Source: UBA8949 sp942493365 (GTDB lineage Bacteria; Bacillota; Clostridia; Saccharofermentanales; UBA5734). From it: a DNA stretch of 64,000 nt. The notes under the pieces were generated by a model. That model saw only the letters and a program-made list of their open reading frames with translations, did no database searches and was not told the DNA's origin. Position numbers and translations under genes: made by a program. How positions within the stretch are numbered: the stretch's first letter is position 1; each line of letters begins with the position of its first letter. The DNA lies in assembly GCA_942493365.1 (NCBI GenBank), contig OW818697.1:1-64000 (forward strand). Reading direction: 5' to 3'. This document shows positions 47,174 through 55,232 of this stretch, one piece after another.

Positions 47174-47704
47174 TCAGATTTTAAAGTGTGCTTTGTAGGA
47201 ATCGAGACATTTCTGAATGATTTCCTTCGCGGTTGCCGCGTTTTCAACTTCCTGGAGGCTGGTATCGGTATGCTCCAGTGATTTGTAAACCGAGAAGAAA
47301 TGCTGTATTTCGGAAAAAACATGTTTGGGCAGTTCATCGATGTCCTTCCAGAAGTTCATCTGCGGATCATCGAAGGGAATGGCAATAATTTTTTCGTCAA
47401 GTTCGTCGTCGTCGGTCATGGAAAATACACCGATCGGATAACATTCCACCAGGCACATCGGTTGGAGCTGCTCCGTGCAGAGCACCAAAACATCCAATGG
47501 GTCGCCGTCGTCGGCAAGCGTGCGCGGGATAAAGCCGTAATTGGCGGGATAATGCGTCGAGGTGTAGAGGATGCGATCGAGTTTGAGCATGCCGGTCGCT
47601 TTGTCCATTTCATATTTTTGCTTGCCGCCCTTGGGAATTTCGATAACGGCAATGAATTTTTCTGGTGTAACTCTCGAGTCGGACAGTTCGTGCCAAATAT
47701 TCAT
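47174..47704 (-). CDS. ppa: Inorganic pyrophosphatase (family I)
   Basis: A 176-residue soluble family I pyrophosphatase, hydrolysing PPi to phosphate with Mg2+. Visible are EIPKGGKQKYEMDK (substrate-binding Lys, Glu), YPANYGFIPRTLADDGDPLDVLVL with the signature DGDPLDV (three metal-binding Asp), and DEKIIAIP further on. Length is normal. It is the last gene of the minus-strand operon that starts with the Nudix-like gene, 33 bp after the membrane protein gene. The organism also has PPi-using pyruvate phosphate dikinase, so cytosolic PPi use and removal both occur. Confidence 0.96.
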   Translation of the reverse strand: MNIWHELSDSRVTPEKFIAVIEIPKGGKQKYEMDKATGMLKLDRILYTSTHYPANYGFIPRTLADDGDPLDVLVLCTEQLQPMCLVECYPIGVFSMTDDDELDEKIIAIPFDDPQMNFWKDIDELPKHVFSEIQHFFSVYKSLEHTDTSLQEVENAATAKEIIQKCLDSYKAHFKI

Positions 47705-47737
47705 TGATTTCAGGTCCCTTTCATTCTTGTTATCTAT

Positions 47738-48988
47738 TTAGCCGTTCTGCAGCCAAAAGGCTTCCGCGGAAATTATATCAGTTTCAGGCAGATCGCGCAC
47801 GTCGGCAGATAAACCCATAGCCTCTCGATAGGTCAGGCGGCTGGTGGCCATGCCGCTGGTGCTTGCATTGATGCGGTCGATGTAAATATTAGCAAAATCA
47901 ATCGCCGTTGTCATGCTGTCTCTGAATTGCTGGGCCGTCTGGGTCCAAAGATAGGCGGTGTCGACGTTAGGTTCGGCGAGACTGTCCGCCAGATAACGGT
48001 GTGCTGTTGCGCGGTCACTGGCTGCTGAAATCAGACTTTGTTGCATCAGTGTTGAGTTTTGCCACCACGACTTGACGTATTGAATGAACCGCGTTCGTTG
48101 CGGCAAGCCGGCCGCCCATTCATCAAAGGCTGGCTGCAAAGCCAACGGCAGTGATTTGTCCACCAGCGCCGCCGCTGACTCCAGGGTGTTCTGCACGCTG
48201 AGCAGTTGGTCGCAAAGCGCTTCGGTTTCTGTTGCGATGGCAGACGATGGGTTCAACAAATACAGTGCGTCCAGTTGTTTTTCCAGATTATCGCTGCGTG
48301 TCAGCAGCTGCTTCAGGTCGTTGACCGGCTCACGGTAAGGTGCCACCCGCGCGGAAACCCGATCCAAACCAAGTTCCTCGCGCGTAAAAAGCGATCCCAC
48401 CAGATCAACATCGGGCATAGCCGCCAGATCGATGAACAGCTTATCCAGCCGGTCAGCCTCATTGATTTTTGAGGTGTACCAAGGCATGCACTCATTCAGC
48501 CGCTGGCCGGCGATGTCGGACTCATCATCATTGCCTGTGCTTTTTTCGAAGGCATCGACCGCCAGTCTGATTGTATCGGTCGCGTCAAAGTAAGCTTGGA
48601 TGGCGGTCGTTCCGCGGGTTATCTTATCCAGCATGTCGGGAACCGCTTTGTCGCCGAAGTTTTCGCGAATCAAAACGGCGAAGGTCCAGGGTTGACGGTT
48701 AAGTCCCGTAATCTGCTCCGGCAGACCTGCAAGTTGGGCGGCACAGTCCTGATAATAGGACAGCCGGTCTTCTTCGGAAAGCGCGGTGGCCGGCACCCCG
48801 CTGTCTATTTTGGTTTTGGCCGCTATGAAGTCGCCGGCCATTGGCCGGCTCAGCCAATAATAAAGACCATTGGTCGTCAGAATAAAGACCCCGCAAAACA
48901 CGAGCAGGATGATCAGAAAGACCAGAAAGCGATGCAAGGAATTGCCGGCAACTTTGACTTTTTCGATAATATTCGTTGCTTTGAACAT
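47738..48988 (-). CDS. Membrane-anchored protein of unknown function
   Basis: 416 residues. A short basic cytosolic N terminus (1-19) precedes one strong membrane helix (about 20-47, FLVFLIILLVFCGVFILTTN), and the remaining 370 residues should lie outside the cell. That part is helical and rich in Asp, Ala and Gln, with no motif I recognise. It may form a long helical bundle. It sits between an orphan DsrE-type gene and ppa in an operon with a P-loop/Gls24 fusion, so a link with envelope stress is possible but unproven. The ATG at 48988 lies behind GAAGGGAGGACGTC. Confidence 0.65.
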   Translation of the reverse strand: MFKATNIIEKVKVAGNSLHRFLVFLIILLVFCGVFILTTNGLYYWLSRPMAGDFIAAKTKIDSGVPATALSEEDRLSYYQDCAAQLAGLPEQITGLNRQPWTFAVLIRENFGDKAVPDMLDKITRGTTAIQAYFDATDTIRLAVDAFEKSTGNDDESDIAGQRLNECMPWYTSKINEADRLDKLFIDLAAMPDVDLVGSLFTREELGLDRVSARVAPYREPVNDLKQLLTRSDNLEKQLDALYLLNPSSAIATETEALCDQLLSVQNTLESAAALVDKSLPLALQPAFDEWAAGLPQRTRFIQYVKSWWQNSTLMQQSLISAASDRATAHRYLADSLAEPNVDTAYLWTQTAQQFRDSMTTAIDFANIYIDRINASTSGMATSRLTYREAMGLSADVRDLPETDIISAEAFWLQNG

Positions 48989-49008
48989 GACGTCCTCCCT
49001 TCGTCCGA

Positions 49009-49473
49009 TTATGGCCAGAGCAGCAGTTGTGCCTGGCGCATCCGATCGGTCAGTTCTGCCAGTGAAGCAATCCGCCCAACCGCCGGCTGGCAGCCCGGGG
49101 CCTGCATTTGCAAACTGGTGCGGCAGATCATCACTTCGGCGCCTCTGGCATTCAGCGAGCGAATGGCGTCCAAAGCCAGCGAGTCGTCCAGTGTCAGATG
49201 GATGGCGCTGTTGTAGAAGAGCATGGTCTGCGGCGGTTCGGGGTGAGCCAACAGGGCTTGCAGAAACTCCGTCATCAGCTGATCACCCAAAACCGGGTTG
49301 CCCTCGCCCATCGTTTCCGATCGAAACACGACGGTCGGCCGTATTTCGTGATTGCGCGAAAACGCCATCAGCGGCTCCGGTAAAACGACATCTATGGCGT
49401 TTTGAGCCAAGACTGTGGTGTTCTGTTGCACACTGGTCGCAAGCAGACTTTTTTCCTCAATCAATTCTGTCAC
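49009..49473 (-). CDS. DsrE-like protein related to the YedF C-terminal domain
   Basis: About 154 residues. The core TVVFRSETMGEGNPVLGDQL, then TMLFYNSAIHLT and ARGAEVMICRTSLQ, resembles the C-terminal DsrE/DsrF-like half of YedF, a selenium-metabolism-associated protein. The N-terminal TusA/SirA half of YedF, with its Cys-Pro motif, is absent. The usual CGTCL-like Cys pair is reduced to a single Cys in ICRTSLQ. A redox or sulfur/selenium carrier role is therefore doubtful. Start is uncertain: GTG at 49473 follows GGAAAAGGAT at short distance. Upstream codons would overlap the preceding gene by up to 50 bp. Confidence 0.65.
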   Translation of the reverse strand: MTELIEEKSLLATSVQQNTTVLAQNAIDVVLPEPLMAFSRNHEIRPTVVFRSETMGEGNPVLGDQLMTEFLQALLAHPEPPQTMLFYNSAIHLTLDDSLALDAIRSLNARGAEVMICRTSLQMQAPGCQPAVGRIASLAELTDRMRQAQLLLWP

Positions 49474-49489
49474 ATCCTTTTCCGGGGGA

Positions 49490-50554
49490 TTAATTCGTTG
49501 GTCGTATCGGCGCATGAACCAGCCGTCGGGCTTTGACATTAACGGCCATGACGTTGACAGCCGTGTATTCTTCGATTTGCGCGCTGACTCTTTCTTGCGT
49601 TTCTTTCAGCGCCTGCTGGGCATTGACGCCATAAATCAGGGACAGTTCAAGGTCAATGACCACTCCGGATATTTCGTTTTCCGTTCTGAATCCGACCAGG
49701 CCCGCGACGCCGTTGACGCTGCGCACCATGATTTCAACCATCATGCGGAGAGCTTCGTCCGAAATGGAGTAGGTTCCTAATCCGGAAAAGGTCGGTCGCA
49801 CAACGGTCCGCTCCGAATCAGGCACGACGGGCGCGACCCCGCGGTCACGATCGAGGCGGCGGCGCAGACGGGAGATCGGGTCGGCGAAATAACCCGAAAA
49901 CTCATGCTTGATTTCCATACTGGGAACGGGGATGGTGTGTTTCCCTTCGGTCATGCGGGTTCGCTTGGCTTGACGAATTTCTTCGTCGCTGCTGACGTCT
50001 TCGATACTGATCAGCATGGCCGGCGGATTGAGCCAAAGGTTGGCGCATATTTTTTCCAGCATGCCGTCTGATGTGCCCAAAATCATCAGGGTTGTCGGCT
50101 GATGAGTCGCCAAGGCGCGCCGCATGGTCGCCGCCCGGGTTTCATCGGCAAACAGCGCCTGGCGGACCGAGTCGAGCTTGGACGCTGCTTTTTTGGCCGA
50201 AGTGCCCGCGATGATGCGGCTGCCATGAATGAGCAAGCCATCATCGATGATGTAGCCGATTTTGTTTTTGCGCGCAACCACGATGGCTCGCGTGCTTTTG
50301 CCAGTGCCGCTGGAGCCGATAAAGGCCACGACCACGATCTGCGCCAGAATTTCCCGAAGATTGTCACGCGTCTTTTCTACAGCGGCGGCGTTGCGATCGG
50401 CATAGGTGCGGTTGACAACCTCAGCCAGCCGACCTAACGACCTGAAGGGTCCAGCTTTGTCATTCTTGTCCGCCTGACTGGCGAGATGCTCGCGAAGACG
50501 GGCTTCCTCGGTTTCATTATCGCGTTTTTTGTTTTTGTCAAAGATAATGGCCAC
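49490..50554 (-). CDS. P-loop ATPase fused to an Asp23/Gls24-like domain
   Basis: 354 residues. The N-terminal half has a Walker A, VVAFIGSSGTGKSTRAIVVA (about 75-94), and a kinase-like P-loop fold without clear partners. The C-terminal part (about 250-345, TYSISDEALRMMVEIMVRSV, GVVIDLELSLIYGVNAQQ, QERVSAQIEEYTAVNV) matches the Asp23/Gls24 envelope-stress family. Gls24 proteins alone are about 120 residues and lack an ATPase. The start is taken as GTG at 50554, eight bases after GGAGG. A GTG nine bases upstream overlaps that site. It precedes the DsrE-like and membrane protein genes and follows yebC by 30 bp. Confidence 0.75.
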   Translation of the reverse strand: MAIIFDKNKKRDNETEEARLREHLASQADKNDKAGPFRSLGRLAEVVNRTYADRNAAAVEKTRDNLREILAQIVVVAFIGSSGTGKSTRAIVVARKNKIGYIIDDGLLIHGSRIIAGTSAKKAASKLDSVRQALFADETRAATMRRALATHQPTTLMILGTSDGMLEKICANLWLNPPAMLISIEDVSSDEEIRQAKRTRMTEGKHTIPVPSMEIKHEFSGYFADPISRLRRRLDRDRGVAPVVPDSERTVVRPTFSGLGTYSISDEALRMMVEIMVRSVNGVAGLVGFRTENEISGVVIDLELSLIYGVNAQQALKETQERVSAQIEEYTAVNVMAVNVKARRLVHAPIRPTN

Positions 50555-50584
50555 GTCCGTCACCTCCTTCGGCCAGGTTATGGT

Positions 50585-51310
50585 TCAGCGATCCCAGTTG
50601 TAAAAAACTTCCTGGACGTCATCGTGTTCTTCCATGCGTTCAATCAGTTTTTCCATTTTTTCGACCAGCTCCGGATCATTCAGCGCGGTCCAGGTCACCG
50701 GTACCGGGCCCAGCGAAATGTCTAAAAAAGAATAGCCCTTTTTTTCCAACGCTTCGCGGACAGCAACATAGCTGTCTGGTTCGGTCGTCACTTCGTAGAC
50801 ATCATCCTCGGCCATGAAATCCTCTGCACCGGCCTCCAGCGCATCCATCATGACGGCCTCTTCATCTTCGAAAGCTTCAGCGTCAATAATCAGTGTCCCC
50901 TTCTCTTGAAAGAGAAAGCTCACACAGCCAGCGGTGCCCATGTTGCCGCCATATTTGTCGAACAGATGGCGAACATCGCCCGCTGTCCGATTACGATTGT
51001 CAGATAGTGTGCGGACCAGAACCGCCACGCCGCCAGGGCCGTAGCCTTCGTAGGTCATTTCCTCGAAGGTCTCCGTTTCGCCGGCTCCGGCAGCTTTTTT
51101 GATGCTGCGCTGAATGTTGTCATTGGGCATGTTGTTGGCCTTGGCTTTGGCAATCACATCTTTGAGGCGCGAATTGGCATCCGGGTCAGACCCGCCGTTT
51201 TTAACGGCAACCGCCAGTTCACGGCCGATCTTGGTGAAGATGGCCCCACGCTGGGCGTCAGCTTCGCCCTTTTTGCGTTTGATATTGTTCCATTTTGAAT
51301 GACCAGACAT
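50585..51310 (-). CDS. yebC: YebC/PmpR family regulator or translation factor
   Basis: 241 residues with the family start MSGHSKWNNIKRKKGEADAQ and the conserved GGSDPDANSRLKDVIAKAKA, MPNDNIQRSIKKAAG and EEMTYEGYGPGGVAVLV. The three-domain YebC fold covers the whole length. YebC proteins were described as transcriptional regulators (PmpR), and more recent work links them to translation of difficult motifs. The ATG lies behind GTGGAGGAATAACAAGT. Confidence 0.96.
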   Translation of the reverse strand: MSGHSKWNNIKRKKGEADAQRGAIFTKIGRELAVAVKNGGSDPDANSRLKDVIAKAKANNMPNDNIQRSIKKAAGAGETETFEEMTYEGYGPGGVAVLVRTLSDNRNRTAGDVRHLFDKYGGNMGTAGCVSFLFQEKGTLIIDAEAFEDEEAVMMDALEAGAEDFMAEDDVYEVTTEPDSYVAVREALEKKGYSFLDISLGPVPVTWTALNDPELVEKMEKLIERMEEHDDVQEVFYNWDR

Positions 51311-51343
51311 ACTTGTTATTCCTCCACATTGCTGTTTTATATG

Positions 51344-52009
51344 TCAGTTTGCTGCCGTGGCGGCAACTGGTGGATCGGGTAACGGCAACGGGCGGTAAAT
51401 CCGTCCGGCGGGCTCAGCTTGCGCGCTGCCATTGGTGGCATCCGCGCAGATTTGTTCAAACAATTGCACCGCGGCCAGCGGGACGGCTACTTCCAATGCG
51501 GCGTCGGCTTCATATCGACAGCCCATCTCTTCGAGCCCCGCCTTGACAATCAGTCGCCGCAGTCGATCTATTTCCGAATAGCCAACGACGATCCGGTAAT
51601 GCTGGCACAAGTGCATCTCGACAGGCCTGGCCGCTTCCATCGCCATCGCGGCTGACCTGCTGTAGGCTCTTGCCAGGCCTCCGGTTCCCAATTGTGTGCC
51701 GCCGAAGTAGCGGGTCACCACGATGCCGGCCTGGTCAATGTCGCTTCTGCGCAAAACTTCCAAAACCGGAATCCCCGCTGTTCCCTGCGGCTCACCATCA
51801 TCTGAGTACCGCTGCAGATTGGTCTCGCCGCCGATGATCCAGGCATAGACATGATGAGTGGCATCCGGATAAGCTTGTCGGATGCCACTGACAAATGCAT
51901 TCGCTTCAGCCTCATTGGTCAGCGGCTGGCAAATGGCGATGAACCGCGATTTCTTTTCTTCCAGCTCGATTTGAGCCAGTTGGCTCACTGTCTTGTATCG
52001 TTCTCGCAT
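51344..52009 (-). CDS. yigZ: YigZ/IMPACT family protein
   Basis: 221 residues. KSRFIAICQPLTNEAEANAF, ATHHVYAWIIGGE, YSDDGEPQGTAGIPVLEVL and RYFGGTQLGTGGLARAYSRS are the UPF0029/IMPACT signatures (about 20-125), and a C-terminal DUF1949-like domain follows (about 140-205). Eukaryotic IMPACT controls Gcn2, and bacterial members have no firm role. The start ATG at 52009 has only AAGAGTATTC before it. It overlaps nothing, and yebC follows 33 bp downstream. Confidence 0.94.
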   Translation of the reverse strand: MRERYKTVSQLAQIELEEKKSRFIAICQPLTNEAEANAFVSGIRQAYPDATHHVYAWIIGGETNLQRYSDDGEPQGTAGIPVLEVLRRSDIDQAGIVVTRYFGGTQLGTGGLARAYSRSAAMAMEAARPVEMHLCQHYRIVVGYSEIDRLRRLIVKAGLEEMGCRYEADAALEVAVPLAAVQLFEQICADATNGSAQAEPAGRIYRPLPLPDPPVAATAAN

Positions 52010-52018
52010 GAATACTCT

Positions 52019-52432
52019 TCAGACCAATTCTTTGAATTTTTGATAAGACAGCATCAATAATGATTTGTCTTGACTGTATGTCACTTTTTCCAGCGCGTCA
52101 TCGACCGGGAAAAACCCACCATCTTGAAAATCCTGTGCTTTGTTGGGTGTTACAATTTCCTGTTCCGTCGTCATGATATACCAGACAATCTTGTTGCAAA
52201 CCGGTCGTTGTCGGGAAATCGAATAAAACTCGTAATTTGTCCGGCCGGCGGAGGAGATGATTCTGGCTTTGATGCCCGCTTCGATCTGAACCCGTTTGAG
52301 CGCAACATCTTCAGGTGTGTCGTCTGCTCGAATGACACCTTTGGGGAATACCCATTCCCTTTTTTCATTTTGCAGGAGCAGAACGTTGTCACCAAAAAAC
52401 ACAATTCCGCCGGAGCAATTGCGGATCAGCAT
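52019..52432 (-). CDS. Nudix-fold protein with a degenerate Nudix box
   Basis: 137 residues. The Nudix fold is clear (SGGIVFFGDNVLLLQNEKRE, then FPKGVIRADDTPEDVALKR). The box G-x5-E-x7-REUxEExGU reads from Gly32 as GVIRADD, TPEDVAL, KRVQIEAGI. The REUxEE core is KRVQIE, so two of three catalytic acids are missing, as is the first Glu. Catalysis by the usual mechanism is unlikely, and it may bind a nucleotide or act as a regulator. The ATG at 52432 lies behind CGGGAGGGGGGATTGG. It is the first gene of the minus-strand operon down to ppa. Confidence 0.8.
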   Translation of the reverse strand: MLIRNCSGGIVFFGDNVLLLQNEKREWVFPKGVIRADDTPEDVALKRVQIEAGIKARIISSAGRTNYEFYSISRQRPVCNKIVWYIMTTEQEIVTPNKAQDFQDGGFFPVDDALEKVTYSQDKSLLMLSYQKFKELV

Positions 52433-52524
52433 GCCAATCCCCCCTCCCGATGAGCTTGTTGATCATTAATCATTGATCATATTTTATCATGTTTGCAAAT
52501 ATAATGCTCGCTTATGTAAACATA

Positions 52525-52533
52525 TGCTATATT
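52525..52533 (+). promoter_or_regulatory. Extended -10 promoter before the DUF4015 lipoprotein
   Basis: TGCTATATT (TG at 52525, TATATT at 52528-52533) is an extended -10 element 42 bp before the start ATG. The -35 region is not recognisable. Confidence 0.5.
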
Positions 52534-52574
52534 GTTAATTAATGACACTTCAAATTTATCGACTGGGAGGTTTT

Positions 52575-53870
52575 ATGAGAAATCGAAATATCCTGGCCTT
52601 CGTTTTTGCCCTGCTGTTGATACCGGCGTTGCTCCTGGGGGCCTGCCAGGCAGCGCCGACCACAACGGAAACCCCTATCGTCACGACCGCTGCGCCCACA
52701 CCGTCCCCCACGCCTTCTCCCACGCCGACACCTGTGCCGCCGCCGCCATCGCTGCTGGCTGTCGATCCGCTGGCTGAAGCATTCTTTGGTCCGTTACCAG
52801 TATCTACGGTCTCCTATATGCCTTTGGTGCACAATCAGATCAAGGCCATCTACATCGGCGGTGGGGGTAATCTCGTCAATAATTTGGCAACGGCTCGCAA
52901 AACTGAGGTCAATGCCGTGGTGATCGATCTCAAGGAGAAGGATGGCATTTTCTTTAATTGCACGGTTCCGTTGGCGCTCGAGATCGGTGCGGTCAAGGCG
53001 GAGCCTTTTGATTTGGCTGCCATCACCGCGCAGTGCCACGCTGAAAACGTCAAAGTCATCGGCCGGATTGTTTGCTTCAAGGACGATGTCCTGACAGTAG
53101 CCAAACCCGCCCTCAGCATCTGTGACGCCGCCGGTACCCCGCTGAAATTTCCCGACGAAGGCGGCGGATCATTCGCCAGCCCTTACAACAAGGACGTCTG
53201 GCAATACCTCATCGATATCGCTGAGAATGCCATCGAAATGGGCGTTGACGAGATTCAATTTGATTATGTCCGTTTCCCGACCGGTTCGATCAAAGGCAGG
53301 GCTGTCCCTTATTTTGGCGCTGATGGCACGGTCCCGGAGAAGGTTTCCGCCATCAATCGCTTCCTGCAGACAGCCACGATCAAGATTTCATATGAGCACG
53401 GCATCCCAATCGGCGCAGACGTTTTTGGTATTATTTTGACCAGCAAATCCGACGGCAAATACCTCGGCCAGGACTGGTCAACTGTCGGCCTGACCGGCCT
53501 TGATTCGGTCAGTCCGATGATCTACCCTTCGCATTACGCCAACGGTTCAACCACCCATTACACGGGTAACGGCAAGGGCACCTATCTCAATGGCGTGCTC
53601 TATGACAAGCCCGATCTCGAGCCCTATAAAGTCATGTACAACGTCCTGTTGAGCGGCAAGGATCTCACCCAGCAACCTGGTTTTGCAGCCAATCGCCCCT
53701 ATCTCCAGGCTTTCACCGCAAGCTACTTACCGGAAGGCTACTATCAGAACTATGGCGCCGCGGAGATCAAAGCGCAAATCAAAGCGATCACCGACGCAGG
53801 GTTTAGCGAATGGATATGCTGGAATCCCGGGGCGGCTTACAGCAACTCAGCTTTTGCCGCCGAGAACTGA
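52575..53870 (+). CDS. Lipoprotein, putative glycoside hydrolase (DUF4015)
   Basis: 431 residues. A lipoprotein signal (MRNRNILAFVFALLLIPALL) ends in lipobox LLGAC, followed by a Pro/Thr/Ser linker with PTPSPTPSPTPTPVPPPP (about 38-58). The rest is the putative glycosyl hydrolase domain PF13200 (DUF4015), a TIM-barrel family: AVVIDLKEKDG, VKVIGRIVCFKDD, GVDEIQFDYVRFP and SVSPMIYPSHY are its conserved strands. Substrate unknown, probably a cell-surface or environmental polysaccharide. The ATG at 52575 follows CTGGGAGGTTTT. The gene end overlaps the convergent serS end by 24 bp. Confidence 0.88.
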   Translation: MRNRNILAFVFALLLIPALLLGACQAAPTTTETPIVTTAAPTPSPTPSPTPTPVPPPPSLLAVDPLAEAFFGPLPVSTVSYMPLVHNQIKAIYIGGGGNLVNNLATARKTEVNAVVIDLKEKDGIFFNCTVPLALEIGAVKAEPFDLAAITAQCHAENVKVIGRIVCFKDDVLTVAKPALSICDAAGTPLKFPDEGGGSFASPYNKDVWQYLIDIAENAIEMGVDEIQFDYVRFPTGSIKGRAVPYFGADGTVPEKVSAINRFLQTATIKISYEHGIPIGADVFGIILTSKSDGKYLGQDWSTVGLTGLDSVSPMIYPSHYANGSTTHYTGNGKGTYLNGVLYDKPDLEPYKVMYNVLLSGKDLTQQPGFAANRPYLQAFTASYLPEGYYQNYGAAEIKAQIKAITDAGFSEWICWNPGAAYSNSAFAAEN

Positions 53871-55139
53871 ACGACCATCCATCCATTTGCGCAGGACCTC
53901 GGGGATCTGGATGGACCCGTCAGCCTGCTGATACTGTTCGAGAATGGCCGGAAAGATGCGGCTGGTGGCCAGTCCTGAGGCGTTCAGGGTGTGCACGAAC
54001 TCCATTTTGCCGGTTGACCGGCGGCGGAAGCGCATGTTGCCGCGACGAGCCTGGTAGTCGCCGGCATTGGATGCCGAACTGACCTCCTTGTAATCGTTCA
54101 TGCTGGGGATCCAGATCTCGATATCATAGGTTTTGATCATTGAAGCGCTGCAGTCGCCGGCCGCCAGTTTGCTGACGCGGAAATGCAGTCCCAATTTTTC
54201 GACCAACGCGGCCGCCTTACCGACCAGTTCCTCAAGCGCAGCCGACGAATTTTCCGGCAGGGTGTATTGGAACATTTCGATTTTGTTGAACTGATGACCG
54301 CGGATCATGCCGCGTTCCTCAGCTCGGTAGCTGCCGGCTTCTTTTCTGTAACACGGTGTGTAGGCAAAATATTTGAAGGGCAGGGTTTCCTCCTCGATAA
54401 TCTCGTCGCGGTGCATATTGACCAGCGCCGTTTCGGCGGTCGGCAAAATGAAATGCGAAAATCCTTCACCCTCGTCATCGCGGCGCAACTGATAGACATC
54501 GTCTTTGAATTTCGGAAACTGGCCGGCGGCGTAGCCGCTCTGATAGGTCAAAATGTGCGGCGGCAAGATCATTTCGTAGCCATCACGCAGGTGCTCTTCC
54601 ATAAAGAAGTTCAAAAGCGCCCATTCGAGGCGCGCGCCGTCGCCGCGGTAGACCCAAAAGCCGCTGCCGCCCAGTTTGGCGCCGCGGACGTAGTCGATGA
54701 GGCCGAGTCGCTCGGCCAAGTCAACATGGTGCTGGGGGGCAAAGTCGAAGGTCGGCTTCGCCCCGACGCTTTTGATTACCTGGTTGTTTTCTTTGCCGCC
54801 TGCGACAACATCGTCAGCCGGCAGATTGGGCAGGGCTTCGAGAAATTCCTGTTGCAGTCCTTCCAAGGCATTGCGTTCATCATCGCCGGCCTTGATGGCC
54901 TCGCCGATTTCTTTCATGCGAGTCATCACCGCAGCCACGTCCTGGCCTTCTTTTTTGAGACGCGGAATGTCTGCCGATGTTTTGTTTTTGTCAGCCTTGA
55001 GCTGTTCGGTCTTGTGGATCAGTTCGCGCCGCTTTTCGTCACGCGCGAGAAATTCGGCAAAATCTACCTTAAAGCCCTTGCGGCCAAGTTTCTCCTGGAC
55101 GAGCGCGGGATTTTCGCGAATCATGTTGATGTCTAGCAT
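53847..55139 (-). CDS. serS: Seryl-tRNA synthetase
   Basis: 430 residues. An N-terminal coiled-coil arm (about 30-105, with LIHKTEQLKADKNKTSADI) contacts the long variable arm of tRNA-Ser. The class II core shows motif 2 YRKEAGSYRAEERGMIRGHQF-like text (Arg pair and HQF) and motif 3 near the end (NASGLATSRIFPAILE). KEVSSASNAGDYQARR is the serine-site strand. Length is typical. The ATG follows CCAGGAGGTAACCC. No T-box leader fits the 93-bp gap from the upstream aminopeptidase gene. Its last codons overlap the end of the convergent lipoprotein gene. Confidence 0.97.
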   Translation of the reverse strand: MLDINMIRENPALVQEKLGRKGFKVDFAEFLARDEKRRELIHKTEQLKADKNKTSADIPRLKKEGQDVAAVMTRMKEIGEAIKAGDDERNALEGLQQEFLEALPNLPADDVVAGGKENNQVIKSVGAKPTFDFAPQHHVDLAERLGLIDYVRGAKLGGSGFWVYRGDGARLEWALLNFFMEEHLRDGYEMILPPHILTYQSGYAAGQFPKFKDDVYQLRRDDEGEGFSHFILPTAETALVNMHRDEIIEEETLPFKYFAYTPCYRKEAGSYRAEERGMIRGHQFNKIEMFQYTLPENSSAALEELVGKAAALVEKLGLHFRVSKLAAGDCSASMIKTYDIEIWIPSMNDYKEVSSASNAGDYQARRGNMRFRRRSTGKMEFVHTLNASGLATSRIFPAILEQYQQADGSIQIPEVLRKWMDGRSVLGGKS

Positions 55140-55232
55140 GGGTTACCTCCTGGCCAGCGCAGCAGCGACTGGTTTTGTTCTTTAAATCTAAAACGAAAGC
55201 AGCTGATTGTCAATGTCAGCATATTTTTGTTT

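Noticed and set aside
49009..49473. Calling this gene yedF
   Set aside because: The TusA/SirA half and the cysteine pair that define YedF are absent, and no selenium genes are in the window.
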